Below are positions 34,676 to 42,576 of a stretch of DNA of 43,046 nt, piece by piece; the stretch's first letter is position 1; every line of letters starts with the position of its first letter. This DNA is from Microbacterium sp. p3-SID336 (GTDB taxonomy: Bacteria > Actinomycetota > Actinomycetes > Actinomycetales > Microbacteriaceae): contig NZ_JALXPE010000036.1 of NCBI RefSeq assembly GCF_025143365.1, forward strand, positions 1 through 43,046, in the 5' to 3' direction. The position numbers and the translations under genes are program-made. The notes beneath the pieces are model-generated. The model was not told the DNA's origin. It saw nothing but the letters and a program-made list of their open reading frames with translations, and ran no database searches.

Positions 34676-36052
34676 ATGACCCAGCACGCAGAGTTCGATC
34701 TTGCGGTGATTGGCACGGGCGGCGCGGCGATGTCCGCGGCGATCCATGCCCGACTCGAGGGGGCCAGCGTGGTCGCCATTGAGTCAGGGACCCTCGGCGG
34801 CACCTGCGTGAACGTCGGCTGTGTTCCTTCGAAGACGCTGCTCGCGGCCGCGCACACCCGGCACGCCGCGCTCTCGAACCCGTTCCACGGCGCCCCCACA
34901 GCCGCTGACACTGTTGACCTCAGTGCGCTCGTCCAACAGAAGGACGACATGGTCGGCATGCTCCGGCAGACCAAGTACGCCGACATCGCCGCCGCCTACG
35001 GGTTCGACATCCTTCCCGGCACCGCCACGTTCGCCGACTCCTCCACCTTGCTCGTGGATGGGCGCCCGGTCCGCGCCAGGTCATATCTCGTCGCGACCGG
35101 CGCTGAACCGACCATCCCGGCGATCCCTGGGCTCGAGCAGATCGATTACCTCACGTCGACCACTGCAATGGAACTCACCGAGTTGCCGGCTTCGCTCGTG
35201 GTGATCGGCGGCGGCTTCGTCGGCCTCGAACAAGCCCAATTGTTCGCGCGGCTCGGGGTCGAGGTCGCAATCATCGGTCGGCTCGCCCCGCACGCCGAAC
35301 CCGAACTCTCCTCCGAGCTCCGCAAAGCCTTCCTGGCCGACGGAATCACCGTCATCGGCGACCGCGCCGTCACGATCACTCCGTACGACGGCCTGGTCCG
35401 AGTGACCACCCGCACCGGGAAGGAGGCCACCGGTGAACGCGTCCTCGTAGCCACCGGACGCACCCCGCGCACCGACGGGCTCGACCTTCCTGCGGCGGGT
35501 ATCGCGACCGACGAGCGCGGCTTCATCATGGTCGACGAACAACAGCGGACCACGAATCCGGCCGTGTTCGCCGCCGGCGACGTCACCGATGTGCCACAGT
35601 ACGTGTACGTCGCCGCGATGGCCGGGAAGATCGCCGCACGCAACGCCCTCGGCCAGCACGAAGAGGTCAACTACACCGGGATGCCCTCCGTGCTGTTCAC
35701 GTCCCCCCAACTCGGCTCCGCCGGGATCACCGAAGCCGAAGCCATCGCCGCCGGGTATCGCTGCGCGTGCCGCTACCTGCGACTTTCCGACGTGCCCAGA
35801 GCCATAACCAACCACAACACCCGCGGCGGCATCAAGATCGTCGCCGACGCCGACACTGGCAAAGTCCTCGGCGTCCACGCCCTGGCCGAAGCAGCAGGCG
35901 AGATGATGCTCGCCGCGACCTACGCCATCACCGCCGGATTCACCGTCACCCAACTCGCCGACACCTGGGCCCCCTACCTCACCATGGCCGAAGGCATCCG
36001 CCTCACCGCGAACCTCTTCCGCAACGAACTCCCCACCTCCTGCTGCGCCTGA
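34676..36052 (+). CDS. merA: Mercuric reductase MerA (without N-terminal NmerA domain)
   Basis: 458 residues; AGGAGG precedes the ATG. It is an FAD/NAD(P)H pyridine nucleotide-disulfide oxidoreductase: FAD motif IGTGGAAMSAAIHA, redox-active GGTCVNVGCVPSK (Cys44, Cys49), NAD(P) motif VVIGGGFVGLEQAQ, FAD motif FAAGDVTDVPQYVYVAA. MerA-specific features are YLRLSDVPRA and the C-terminal vicinal pair SCCA (Cys456-457), which passes Hg(II) to the active site. It reduces Hg(II) to volatile Hg(0). No transport genes (merT/merP) are present. Its stop lies 16 bases before the right inverted repeat. Confidence 0.95.
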   Translation: MTQHAEFDLAVIGTGGAAMSAAIHARLEGASVVAIESGTLGGTCVNVGCVPSKTLLAAAHTRHAALSNPFHGAPTAADTVDLSALVQQKDDMVGMLRQTKYADIAAAYGFDILPGTATFADSSTLLVDGRPVRARSYLVATGAEPTIPAIPGLEQIDYLTSTTAMELTELPASLVVIGGGFVGLEQAQLFARLGVEVAIIGRLAPHAEPELSSELRKAFLADGITVIGDRAVTITPYDGLVRVTTRTGKEATGERVLVATGRTPRTDGLDLPAAGIATDERGFIMVDEQQRTTNPAVFAAGDVTDVPQYVYVAAMAGKIAARNALGQHEEVNYTGMPSVLFTSPQLGSAGITEAEAIAAGYRCACRYLRLSDVPRAITNHNTRGGIKIVADADTGKVLGVHALAEAAGEMMLAATYAITAGFTVTQLADTWAPYLTMAEGIRLTANLFRNELPTSCCA

Positions 36053-36068
36053 CAACCGACAGGGGTGT

Positions 36069-36122
36069 GCCGCGATCCAGCAAGGTGGTCCTGAATCAGG
36101 CCGTCACGTGGTCCTGAATCAA
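36069..36122 (-). repeat. Right terminal inverted repeat of the IS21-type element
   Basis: Read on the minus strand from 36122 it starts TTGATTCAGGACC, then ACGTGACGGCC, then TGATTCAGGACCACCTTGC, mirroring 31572-31625. The sequence beyond (GTTGACAAAG) shows no duplication of the left flank. Confidence 0.8.
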
Positions 36123-36127
36123 GTTGA

Positions 36128-36619
36128 CAAAGCCACGAAAACGACCGTCATCCGCGACCTCCCGAAGGCTCCACCACCGTAGTCGTCGGATTCTATGGTC
36201 TCCACCGCACCGACTTCCGGCCTGCAGCACAGCGCACCGCGAAACTCGGCATCAGACCCTCAACCGGCCTGGCCGGCGCACCCATGCTGGGCATCGCCTT
36301 CGGCCTCGGTTGGACGCCCTGTCTCGGCCCCACGCTCGCTGCGATCTCCGCACTCAGCCTCAGCGCCGCATCGGCACCACGGGGCGCACTGCTCGCCACC
36401 GTGTACTGTGTCGGCCTCGGCCTGCCGTTCCTGGCCCTCGCCACCGGGCTGGGATGGGCGACCACAGCGACCGCGTTCCTGCGCCGGCACATCCGCGCGA
36501 TCAACATCGCCGGCGGCGTCGCAATGATCGGAATCGGCATCTTCATGATCAGCGGGCTGTGGACAATGCTCGTCTACTCGCTCCAAGGACTCATCAGCGG
36601 GACGGTCTTGCCGATCTAG
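36128..36619 (+). pseudogene. ccdA: 5'-truncated CcdA/DsbD-family thiol-disulfide membrane protein
   Basis: An open frame without a start, entered directly after the IS end. From about 36182 it reads VVVGFYGLHRTDFRP, then RPSTGLAGAPMLGIAFGLGW, TPCLGPTLAAI, LPFLALATGLGWA and AGGVAMIGIGIFMISG, ending at TAG 36619. The TPC motif and helix pattern match the C-terminal half of actinobacterial CcdA, which carries reducing power across the membrane for cytochrome c maturation. The N-terminal half (first helices and the first redox Cys) is missing, so the protein is not functional as such. An internal ATG at 36284 would give a 111-residue fragment. The loss coincides with the element boundary. Confidence 0.8.
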
Positions 36620-37019
36620 CTCATCACTAACTCGAGCCCTGTAGGCCGTCGCCGAACCAGAAGCTGGGTCAGGCGCCGTCGGACGGAAGAGGACGGCGTA
36701 TCCAGGCCGAGTAAAATGCCGCTGGGTTGACGAGCTGGAATCGCCAGTGCGCCTTTTCCTCGCGGTCGAATCCTGGGGCACTCATCCCAACCGCTCCCCG
36801 CGGTTCCGCATGAACGAGATCGGGTCGACGACTCAATTTTCTGGCCGAGCAGATGGTGATTGATCGCCCGGGCGCGCGACTCTGCGACGACATCGGCGAG
36901 CAGCACAAGCAGCAAGGGCAAGGGCAAGGGCAAGGGCAAGAAAGAGCTAGGCCTTGAAGGCCTCAAGATCCGCTGCGATGGAAAGCCGTGAAGCGTATGG
37001 GATGAGCAAGAGGCGCCAA
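36620..37019. other. 400-base stretch without a convincing gene
   Basis: Lies between the ccdA remnant and the methyltransferase. It is somewhat less GC-rich than its surroundings (for example CGACTCAATTTTCTGG near 36828) and has frequent stops. A 175-codon minus-strand frame (36616-37143) has no coding bias and overlaps the methyltransferase end. A plus-strand frame through 36880-36991 ends SKGKGKGKGKKELGLEG and could be the tail of a decayed gene. It contains the hexamer repeat at 36912-36940. Probably an insertion or deletion scar. Confidence 0.5.
36912..36940 (+). repeat. Hexanucleotide tandem repeat (GCAAGG, about 4.8 copies)
   Basis: Four full GCAAGG units and a partial fifth. In one frame it encodes a Lys-Gly run. 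It is short enough to vary in copy number by slippage. Confidence 0.85.
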
Positions 37020-38135
37020 CTACATGGTGATACCCCGACGTAAGGCGTCGAGGGCTCGGATCGCTTGGCGTGGTAGGACGCCGTTGCCGAGTGCGGTGAG
37101 CTGCTCGCTGCCAGTCAACTCGTGATCGGGGTCTGTGACCCAACCGTCAGGCAAACCCATGAGCCATTCCACGAATCGCGGCGCAGGGCGAGGCTGACCG
37201 CCGTCATTCAGGAGGGCCGGCGAGGGGGCAGTCCGTCCGGTGAAGTATTCCCACCGTCGGATGGCTCCGGCGTAGTGTCCCCACCGTCGAACAGCTGCTC
37301 GATCAGCGGCCACAGCCCGGCCGGCTCCTTGCCCTGCCAGGATCGGGGTCCGTTCTGCGCCAGGTCGATGATCTGATGCGAGAGGGCGATCGTGCCGCGT
37401 CGGGCTCGGACCTGTTCCAGGGTCTCCGCGCCACGGGCGACGTCCGAGGCGAGCGGGGTGCGGAAGAGTGCGCCGGGCGAGGATGAAGATCCGAAATCGG
37501 GTGTGGGGTGCGCCGACGTGGGAAGCGGGTAGGCCAAGCCAGCGAGCGTCGTACCGGAGGTCGGCCAGATCGCCGAGTACGGCTCCAAGTGCCCGTAGAG
37601 GTCGGGCTGGTGTGTCTCCCAGATTCCACGGGTCGGGTTCCATTGCGCGAAGGGCAGAGCGTTCGGCGGGGGTTGCGAACTCGAGGGCTGCGGAGAGGGG
37701 GTTGCTTTCATCGGGGTCGTCCTTTGGTTCGGGGCGTCGAGCGGTGGCCGAGAGCAGGCCACGGACGTTCTCGGCGACGACCCACTCGGGTTGCAGCACG
37801 TCGATCGCAGTCGCCATCTGCGCCCAGAGGCCAGAGCGGGTGCCGGGGGCGAGGCCGGCGCGCTTGCCGACCGTGGAGACGTCCTGGCAAGGGAAACCTC
37901 CGCACAGCACGTCGACCGGCTCGGTCTGTCGCCAGTCGATCTGGGTGATGTCGCCGAGGTTGGGGACGCCGGGCCAGTGATGCGCGAAGACGCGGGCCGG
38001 GGCAGAGTTGAGCTCGGAGAACCACACCGTGCGCCCGCCGAAGACGTGCTCGACGGCGAGGTCGAGGCCGCCGTAGCCGGAGAACAGCGATCCGATCCGC
38101 AGCGGGGCGGCCGGGGCGGTGGCTGTGTCGAGCAT
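37020..38135 (-). CDS. DNA (cytosine-5)-methyltransferase, probably with two compensating frameshifts
   Basis: Start MLDTATAPAAPLRIG (ATG 38135); 371 residues in the continuous frame. Conserved C5-MTase motifs in order: I IGSLFSGYGGLDLA, IV CGGFPCQDVS with catalytic Cys83, VI VVAENVRGLL, VIII GAPHTRFRIFILA, then FVEWLMGLPDGW and X ALGNGVLPRQAIRAL. It methylates cytosine in a target that cannot be read from sequence, protecting the element or countering host restriction. Between about 37292 and 37474 the continuous frame is Arg/Pro-rich with weak third-position bias. The +1 frame there reads TPLASDVARGAETLEQVRAR and LSHQIIDLAQNGPRSWQGK with strong bias. The target-recognition segment thus appears to be out of frame, with a second shift restoring it (see findings). 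No cognate endonuclease is seen. Confidence 0.75.
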   Translation of the reverse strand: MLDTATAPAAPLRIGSLFSGYGGLDLAVEHVFGGRTVWFSELNSAPARVFAHHWPGVPNLGDITQIDWRQTEPVDVLCGGFPCQDVSTVGKRAGLAPGTRSGLWAQMATAIDVLQPEWVVAENVRGLLSATARRPEPKDDPDESNPLSAALEFATPAERSALRAMEPDPWNLGDTPARPLRALGAVLGDLADLRYDARWLGLPASHVGAPHTRFRIFILARRTLPHPARLGRRPWRGDPGTGPSPTRHDRPLASDHRPGAERTPILAGQGAGRAVAADRAAVRRWGHYAGAIRRWEYFTGRTAPSPALLNDGGQPRPAPRFVEWLMGLPDGWVTDPDHELTGSEQLTALGNGVLPRQAIRALDALRRGITM

Positions 38136-38406
38136 CGCGGTTCCATGACGGTCGGCGCGTCCCGGTCGAGACGTCGCCGGGCTGGTCACCTTCCAGGTGC
38201 GCGCGCCATCCACGCGTCCCGGCGCTCCGCCCGTGATCGCGACACCGATCGCTCAGCGCGTCGGCCCCGGATCGCGTCCGCGAGAGCGTCGTCCCGGTGC
38301 GGCCGGTCAGCCGGCCTTCGGTCGGTCCACGCCTCTTGCAGACGAGGTTCGGACCTGGCGCGAGCGCCGGGTCCGAAGCCGGTGATCTCGTTCGCACCTG
38401 ACGGGC
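38136..38406. other. Candidate origin of transfer upstream of the relaxase gene
   Basis: A 271-base intergenic region between divergent methyltransferase and relaxase genes. It holds a hairpin at 38348-38377 (arms TTCGGACC-T-GGCGC and GCGCC-G-GGTCCGAA, one mismatch, 2-base loop) and a perfect GGCCGG-TCAG-CCGGCC at 38301-38316. MobF relaxases usually nick beside an inverted repeat close to their own gene, so this is the best oriT candidate in the window. It also has CAGGTGC at 38194-38200 and GCACCTG at 38394-38400, facing each gene. The nic site cannot be assigned. Confidence 0.45.
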
Positions 38407-41400
38407 ATGACGGTCTCGATGCGGGTGATGAGCGCGGGCGAGGGTTACAAGTACCTGCTCAAGACGGTCGCCTCGGGCGACGGGAACCGTGCCTTGTCGA
38501 CCCCGCTGACGAGGTACTACCTCGAGGAAGGAACTCCCCCCGGTCGCTGGATGGGCAGCAGCGTGCCGGCCCTCGGCGGCGGGAGGATCGTGTCCGGCGA
38601 TCCGGTCTCGGAGGCCCAACTCCAGCTGCTTGTCGGCATGGGCCGCGATCCGATCACGGGCGATCCGCTCGGCCGCGCCTACCAGGACTTCTCCACCGCT
38701 ACCGCTCGTGTGGAGAAGCGGATCGCGTCGCTGGACCCGAGCCTGGGCGTGGTCGCGCGGGCCGAGGCCATCGCGCAGATCGAGGCTGAGGAAGCCGCGC
38801 GCGGGACGCGGCGTGCCGTCGCCGGGTTCGACTTCACGTTCTCGATCCCGAAGGCTGCATCGGTCGTGTGGGCGGTTGCGGACGCCGGCACGCAGGCGAT
38901 CATCGCCGACGCTCACCATGCAGCGGTTGCGGAGGTGGTTGCGTTCATGGAGCGGGAGATTGCGGCTACGCGCGTCGGCGCAACCGGACGCGACGGGGCC
39001 GTTGCACAGGTCGGCGTCGGCGGGCTCATTGCAACCGCGTTCGATCACTACGACAGCAGGGCGGGCGATCCCCACTTGCACACCCATGTTGTGCTCTCCA
39101 ACAAGGTGCAGACGTTGCTGGACGGCAAGTGGCGGTCGCTGGACGGCCGGCCCCTGCACGCGGCGGTCGTCGCCCTGTCGGAGCTGCACGAGGCGGTGTT
39201 CGCCGATCACCTCACGCGGACACTAGGCGTCGAGTGGGAGGCGCGGGCTCGTGGCCGGGACCGGAACCCGGCGTGGGCGATCACGACCGTCCCGGAGTCG
39301 CTGATCGCGTTGTTCTCCTCCCGGTCGCGGGACATCGACCAGGAGACCGACCGGCTCATCGAGCGATACATCGGCGAGCACGGCCGGCGCCCGTCACCGG
39401 CGACGATCGTGAAGCTGCGCGCTCAGGCGACGCTGACGACGAGACCCGACAAGCAGGTGCAATCCCTCGCCGCGCTGACGGCGCAATGGCGTGAGCGTGC
39501 GAGTGCGAGCTTGGGCGAGAACGCGACCGAGTGGGCGCGGCGGATCACCGCCGCCCCGTCGCCGCCGATGCTGCGCGCCGATGACGTCCCGCTCGACGTG
39601 ATCCGCGAACTCGGCCAGACGGTGATCGAGGTCGTCGGCGAGAAGCGGGCGACGTGGCGACGCTGGAACCTCTACGCCGAGGCCGCGCGGCAGACGATGG
39701 GGTGGCGATTCGCCAGCACGATGGATCGGGAGGCGATCGTGGGCATGATCGCCGATGCCGCCGAGGCGGGGTCGCTGCGGCTCACGCCGCCTGAGCTGGC
39801 GAGCAGCCCGGCGATCTTCCGACGCTCGGACGGCACGAGCGCGTTCCGGCCGAGGCACGCCACGGTCTATTCCTCCGAGCAGCTGCTGGCCGCGGAGGAT
39901 CGCCTGCTCGAACGGTCCCGGATGCTGACCGCTGCGACGCTCGACCTCGCCCAGCTCGAGCGCGTCACCCGCCGGCCCGACCGTCGCGGTCTCGTGCTCG
40001 GCGCCGACCAGGCCGCCGCATTGGCGACGGTCGCCGTCTCCGGCCGCGTCCTCGATGTGCTGGTCGGACCTGCCGGCGCGGGGAAGACGACGGCGATGAG
40101 CGCGCTGCGTCGGGCCTGGGAGATGCAGCATGGCGAAGGGTCGGTCATCGGGCTTGCCCCGTCTGCCGCTGCGGCGCAGGTGCTCGGCGACGACCTCGGG
40201 ATCGTCACGGAGAACACGGCGAAGTGGTGGCAGGATCACCTCGTTCACGGCACGACGTTCCACGCCGGCCAGCTGGTCATCATCGACGAGGCGTCCCTCG
40301 CCGGGACGCTGACCCTGGATCGGCTTTCCGCGCTCGTGGCGCAGGCCGGTGCGAAGGCGCTGCTGGTCGGCGATTGGGCGCAGTTGCAGTCGGTCGATGC
40401 GGGCGGTGCATTCTCGATGCTCGTCCACGACCGGGACGACGCGCCCGAACTGGTCGACATCCACCGCTTCACGCACCGCTGGGAGAAGGCGGCGTCACTC
40501 GGGCTGCGCCACGGCGATGCCGCCGTGATCGACGAGTACGACGCCCACGGTCGGGTTCACGACGGCGACACCGACACGATGGCGGACGCCGCCTACACAG
40601 GATGGCGGAGCGACATGCTCGCCGGACGTCAGTCGGTGCTGATCGCGGAGACCCACGATTCCGTCTCCGCTCTGAACCAGCGGGCGCGCGCCGACCTGAT
40701 CCTCGACGGCGCCGTGACCCCGCGGCACGGCTCCGTGGTACTGCACGACGGCACGGTCGCCTCACCAGGCGATGCCGTGATCTCCCGCCATAACGACCGG
40801 CGCCTGCGCGCCGCAGGGCGCGGCTGGGTCCGCAACGGCGACCGCTGGACGATGACCGCCGTGCGCAGCGACGGCTCGGTCACCGTCCGCCGAGCCGGCC
40901 GACGACGCGGCGCGTCCGTGGTGCTGCCTGCCGGCTACGTCCGCGAACACCTGGATCTCGGCTACGCGGTCACCGCGCACCGCGCGCAGGGGCTCACGAC
41001 TGACACCGCGCATGCGCTGATCGAGGCGACGACGACCAAGGAGAACTTGTACGTCGCGATGACCCGCGGGCGCGAGGCGAACCACGCCTACGTCGCGACC
41101 GACCGGCCCGACGGTGTGCATGCCGGCCCGCATCCCAGCGACAACACGGCCGCGACCGCCCGCACGGTGCTGTTCGGCGTCGTCCAGCATTCCGGCGCCG
41201 AGCTGTCCGCGCACGAGACGACCACCTCCGAGCAGGAGGCATGGTCGTCCATCCGGCAGATCGCGGCCGAATACGAAACGATCGCCGCCGCCGCGCAGCA
41301 AGACCGCTGGGTCGAGCTGATCCGCGCCAGCGGCCTCACCGAGCAGGAGGCCGAGGATGCGATCGCCTCTGACGCCTTCGGCGCGCTCGCCGCCGAGCTG

Positions 41401-41970
41401 CGCCACGCCGAGGCCAACCACCACGACGTCGCCGTGCTGCTGCCCCGCCTGGTCGCCTCCCGCAGTCTCCACGACGCGGAGGACGTCGCGGCCGTGCTGC
41501 ACGCGCGCCTGGCCGCCGTCACAGCCAGACCCGCAGGCGCGGGCCGCGCCCGTCGCGCGCCCCGCCTGATCGCCGGGCTCATCCCCGAAGCCGGCGGCCC
41601 GATGGACGCACAGATGCGGCGCGCCCTTCAGGAGCGCCGACAGCTCATCGAGGACCGCGCAGACGCGCTCGCTCATGCCGCAGTCGCCGAGCATCTCGCA
41701 TGGGCCGGCCACCTCGGAGCGCCGCCGACGCGCGAGGCCGCCCGAGCCCGATGGTGGCAGGCTGCCGCGACCATCGCCGCGTACCGAGACCGCTACGGGA
41801 TCGCAGCGGACATCCCGCTCGGCGCTGCCCCCGATTCGACCGCGCAACGCCTCGACGCCGCCCGCGCCCGCGCAGCGCTCGACCGCGCTCGTGCCCTGAC
41901 CGACACGGCCGAGGGCGACGCATGGACACCACGCGATCCGCGCGCCGAGCGGAGCGGTCCCAGCCTGTGA
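38407..41970 (+). CDS. MobF (TrwC/TraI-type) conjugative relaxase-helicase
   Basis: 1187 residues. The N-terminal TrwC relaxase domain begins MTVSMRVMSAGEGYKYLLKT, contains FDFTFSIPKAASVVW (141-155) and the metal-binding triad DPHLHTH (His223, 225, 227); candidate nicking tyrosines are Tyr14/Tyr16 and Tyr37/Tyr38. A superfamily 1 helicase follows: Walker A GPAGAGKTT (554-562), LVIIDEASLAG, LLVGDWAQLQSV, AYAVTAHRAQGLT-like GYAVTAHRAQGLTTD and NLYVAMTRGREANHAYV. The C-terminal ~250 residues are helical and charged. It nicks oriT, stays bound to the strand and unwinds it for transfer. The ATG has no clear ribosome-binding site; GCACCTG lies 6 bases upstream. Confidence 0.95.
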   Translation: MTVSMRVMSAGEGYKYLLKTVASGDGNRALSTPLTRYYLEEGTPPGRWMGSSVPALGGGRIVSGDPVSEAQLQLLVGMGRDPITGDPLGRAYQDFSTATARVEKRIASLDPSLGVVARAEAIAQIEAEEAARGTRRAVAGFDFTFSIPKAASVVWAVADAGTQAIIADAHHAAVAEVVAFMEREIAATRVGATGRDGAVAQVGVGGLIATAFDHYDSRAGDPHLHTHVVLSNKVQTLLDGKWRSLDGRPLHAAVVALSELHEAVFADHLTRTLGVEWEARARGRDRNPAWAITTVPESLIALFSSRSRDIDQETDRLIERYIGEHGRRPSPATIVKLRAQATLTTRPDKQVQSLAALTAQWRERASASLGENATEWARRITAAPSPPMLRADDVPLDVIRELGQTVIEVVGEKRATWRRWNLYAEAARQTMGWRFASTMDREAIVGMIADAAEAGSLRLTPPELASSPAIFRRSDGTSAFRPRHATVYSSEQLLAAEDRLLERSRMLTAATLDLAQLERVTRRPDRRGLVLGADQAAALATVAVSGRVLDVLVGPAGAGKTTAMSALRRAWEMQHGEGSVIGLAPSAAAAQVLGDDLGIVTENTAKWWQDHLVHGTTFHAGQLVIIDEASLAGTLTLDRLSALVAQAGAKALLVGDWAQLQSVDAGGAFSMLVHDRDDAPELVDIHRFTHRWEKAASLGLRHGDAAVIDEYDAHGRVHDGDTDTMADAAYTGWRSDMLAGRQSVLIAETHDSVSALNQRARADLILDGAVTPRHGSVVLHDGTVASPGDAVISRHNDRRLRAAGRGWVRNGDRWTMTAVRSDGSVTVRRAGRRRGASVVLPAGYVREHLDLGYAVTAHRAQGLTTDTAHALIEATTTKENLYVAMTRGREANHAYVATDRPDGVHAGPHPSDNTAATARTVLFGVVQHSGAELSAHETTTSEQEAWSSIRQIAAEYETIAAAAQQDRWVELIRASGLTEQEAEDAIASDAFGALAAELRHAEANHHDVAVLLPRLVASRSLHDAEDVAAVLHARLAAVTARPAGAGRARRAPRLIAGLIPEAGGPMDAQMRRALQERRQLIEDRADALAHAAVAEHLAWAGHLGAPPTREAARARWWQAAATIAAYRDRYGIAADIPLGAAPDSTAQRLDAARARAALDRARALTDTAEGDAWTPRDPRAERSGPSL

Positions 41971-42085
41971 TCGGCGATGCGCTTCCGATGTCGCACCTGT
42001 CGGCGTATTCTGTGTGCAGGCAGTTCCTTTCGGCGCCGTCGCTTGTTGCGAAGGCATGACCGCACCGCTGGCCGGGTTGGTCCTT

Positions 42086-42111
42086 CTAGTTACTCGCTGC
42101 CGAGTCACTAG
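42086..42111 (+). promoter_or_regulatory. Inverted repeat directly before the ribosome-binding site of the next gene
   Basis: Arms CTAGTTACTCG (42086-42096) and CGAGTCACTAG (42101-42111), 10 of 11 paired, with loop CTGC. It abuts the GGAGAGGA of the gene at 42127, so it could be an operator or an RNA structure that affects translation of that gene. Confidence 0.5.
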
Positions 42112-42126
42112 GAGAGGACCGCCCTC

Positions 42127-42465
42127 ATGATCCGGCTGCTCTGGACTCTCAGCGTCCGTACCCGCGCATTCCTGCGCCGCTATATGCCGACTAACATTCT
42201 GCTCGACACGATCCGCACCCGCCGCGGCCTCAAGTGGGGTGTCCCCGCGATGCTCATCGCCGTCCCCTATCTGCTCGCTGCCGCCGCCTTGGCGGCCGTG
42301 GTCGCCGACGGCGGCCCTGGTTGGCTGAACGTCCTGGTCGTGCTGTTCATCTGGAACGCCGCGAAGTTCGCGTTCATCGGCCCGGTGAGCCTCATCCTGC
42401 TGGCCCGGACCCGCCTGCACGAAGCTCGCGCCCGCCGCGCACGGAGCCGCTACGCCGTCGTCTGA
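42127..42465 (+). CDS. Small membrane protein next to the relaxase
   Basis: 112 residues with GGAGAGGA upstream. A basic amphipathic N-terminus (MIRLLWTLSVRTRAFLRRYM) precedes two membrane helices (KWGVPAMLIAVPYLLAAAALAAVV; WLNVLVVLFIWNAAKFAFIG, running on into PVSLILLA) and a basic C-terminus (RTRLHEARARRARSR). Similar small proteins in actinobacterial conjugative elements are often mislabelled sulfate permease; nothing here supports transport of sulfate. A role in transfer, entry exclusion or membrane anchoring is possible but not shown. Confidence 0.7.
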   Translation: MIRLLWTLSVRTRAFLRRYMPTNILLDTIRTRRGLKWGVPAMLIAVPYLLAAAALAAVVADGGPGWLNVLVVLFIWNAAKFAFIGPVSLILLARTRLHEARARRARSRYAVV

Positions 42466-42511
42466 CACGACCGCTCTCTACCCCGGTCAAACGGGCAGCC
42501 TCTCGCCTAGT

Positions 42512-42528
42512 GGATAACGGTATTATCC
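42512..42528. promoter_or_regulatory. Palindrome upstream of the winged-helix regulator
   Basis: GGATAA (42512-42517) and TTATCC (42523-42528) around CGGTA, an AT-rich island in GC-rich DNA. It lies 49 bases before the GTG of the winged-helix gene; an autoregulatory operator overlapping a promoter is plausible. Confidence 0.5.
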
Positions 42529-42576
42529 CCTTGTGGGCGAGGCGAGACGACGAGGCGACTCCGGCAGAATGGAGGG

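Larger units (their letters stand above)
31572..36122 (+). mobile_element. IS21-family element carrying merR and merA as passengers
   Basis: About 4.55 kb bounded by ~50-base terminal inverted repeats (31572-31625 and 36069-36122). Each contains two copies of TGATTCAGGACC and a shared TGACGGC and CACCTTGCTGGATC; a further copy of the repeat lies at 31640-31657. Inside are istA, istB (overlapping ATGA), then merR (minus) and merA (plus). No IS end-like sequence occurs between istB and merR, so the mercury genes are inside the element rather than beside it. A plain IS21-type element is usually 2-2.5 kb. No matching target duplication flanks it (left ...ATGGCAGG, right GTTGACAA...), which suggests a rearrangement after insertion. 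Confidence 0.8.

Noticed and set aside
36912..36940. Short tandem repeat as a CRISPR remnant or iteron origin
   Set aside because: Units are contiguous hexamers without spacers, too short and too few for CRISPR or iterons.
36616..37143. 175-codon minus-strand frame with a Pro-Leu repeat (PLPLPLPLLL)
   Set aside because: The Pro-Leu run is the hexamer repeat read backwards; the rest has no coding bias and overlaps the methyltransferase.
37208..38146. Second long minus-strand frame within the methyltransferase as a separate gene
   Set aside because: Only its 37292-37474 part looks coding; the rest is out of frame with the conserved motifs. Better explained by frameshifts in one gene.
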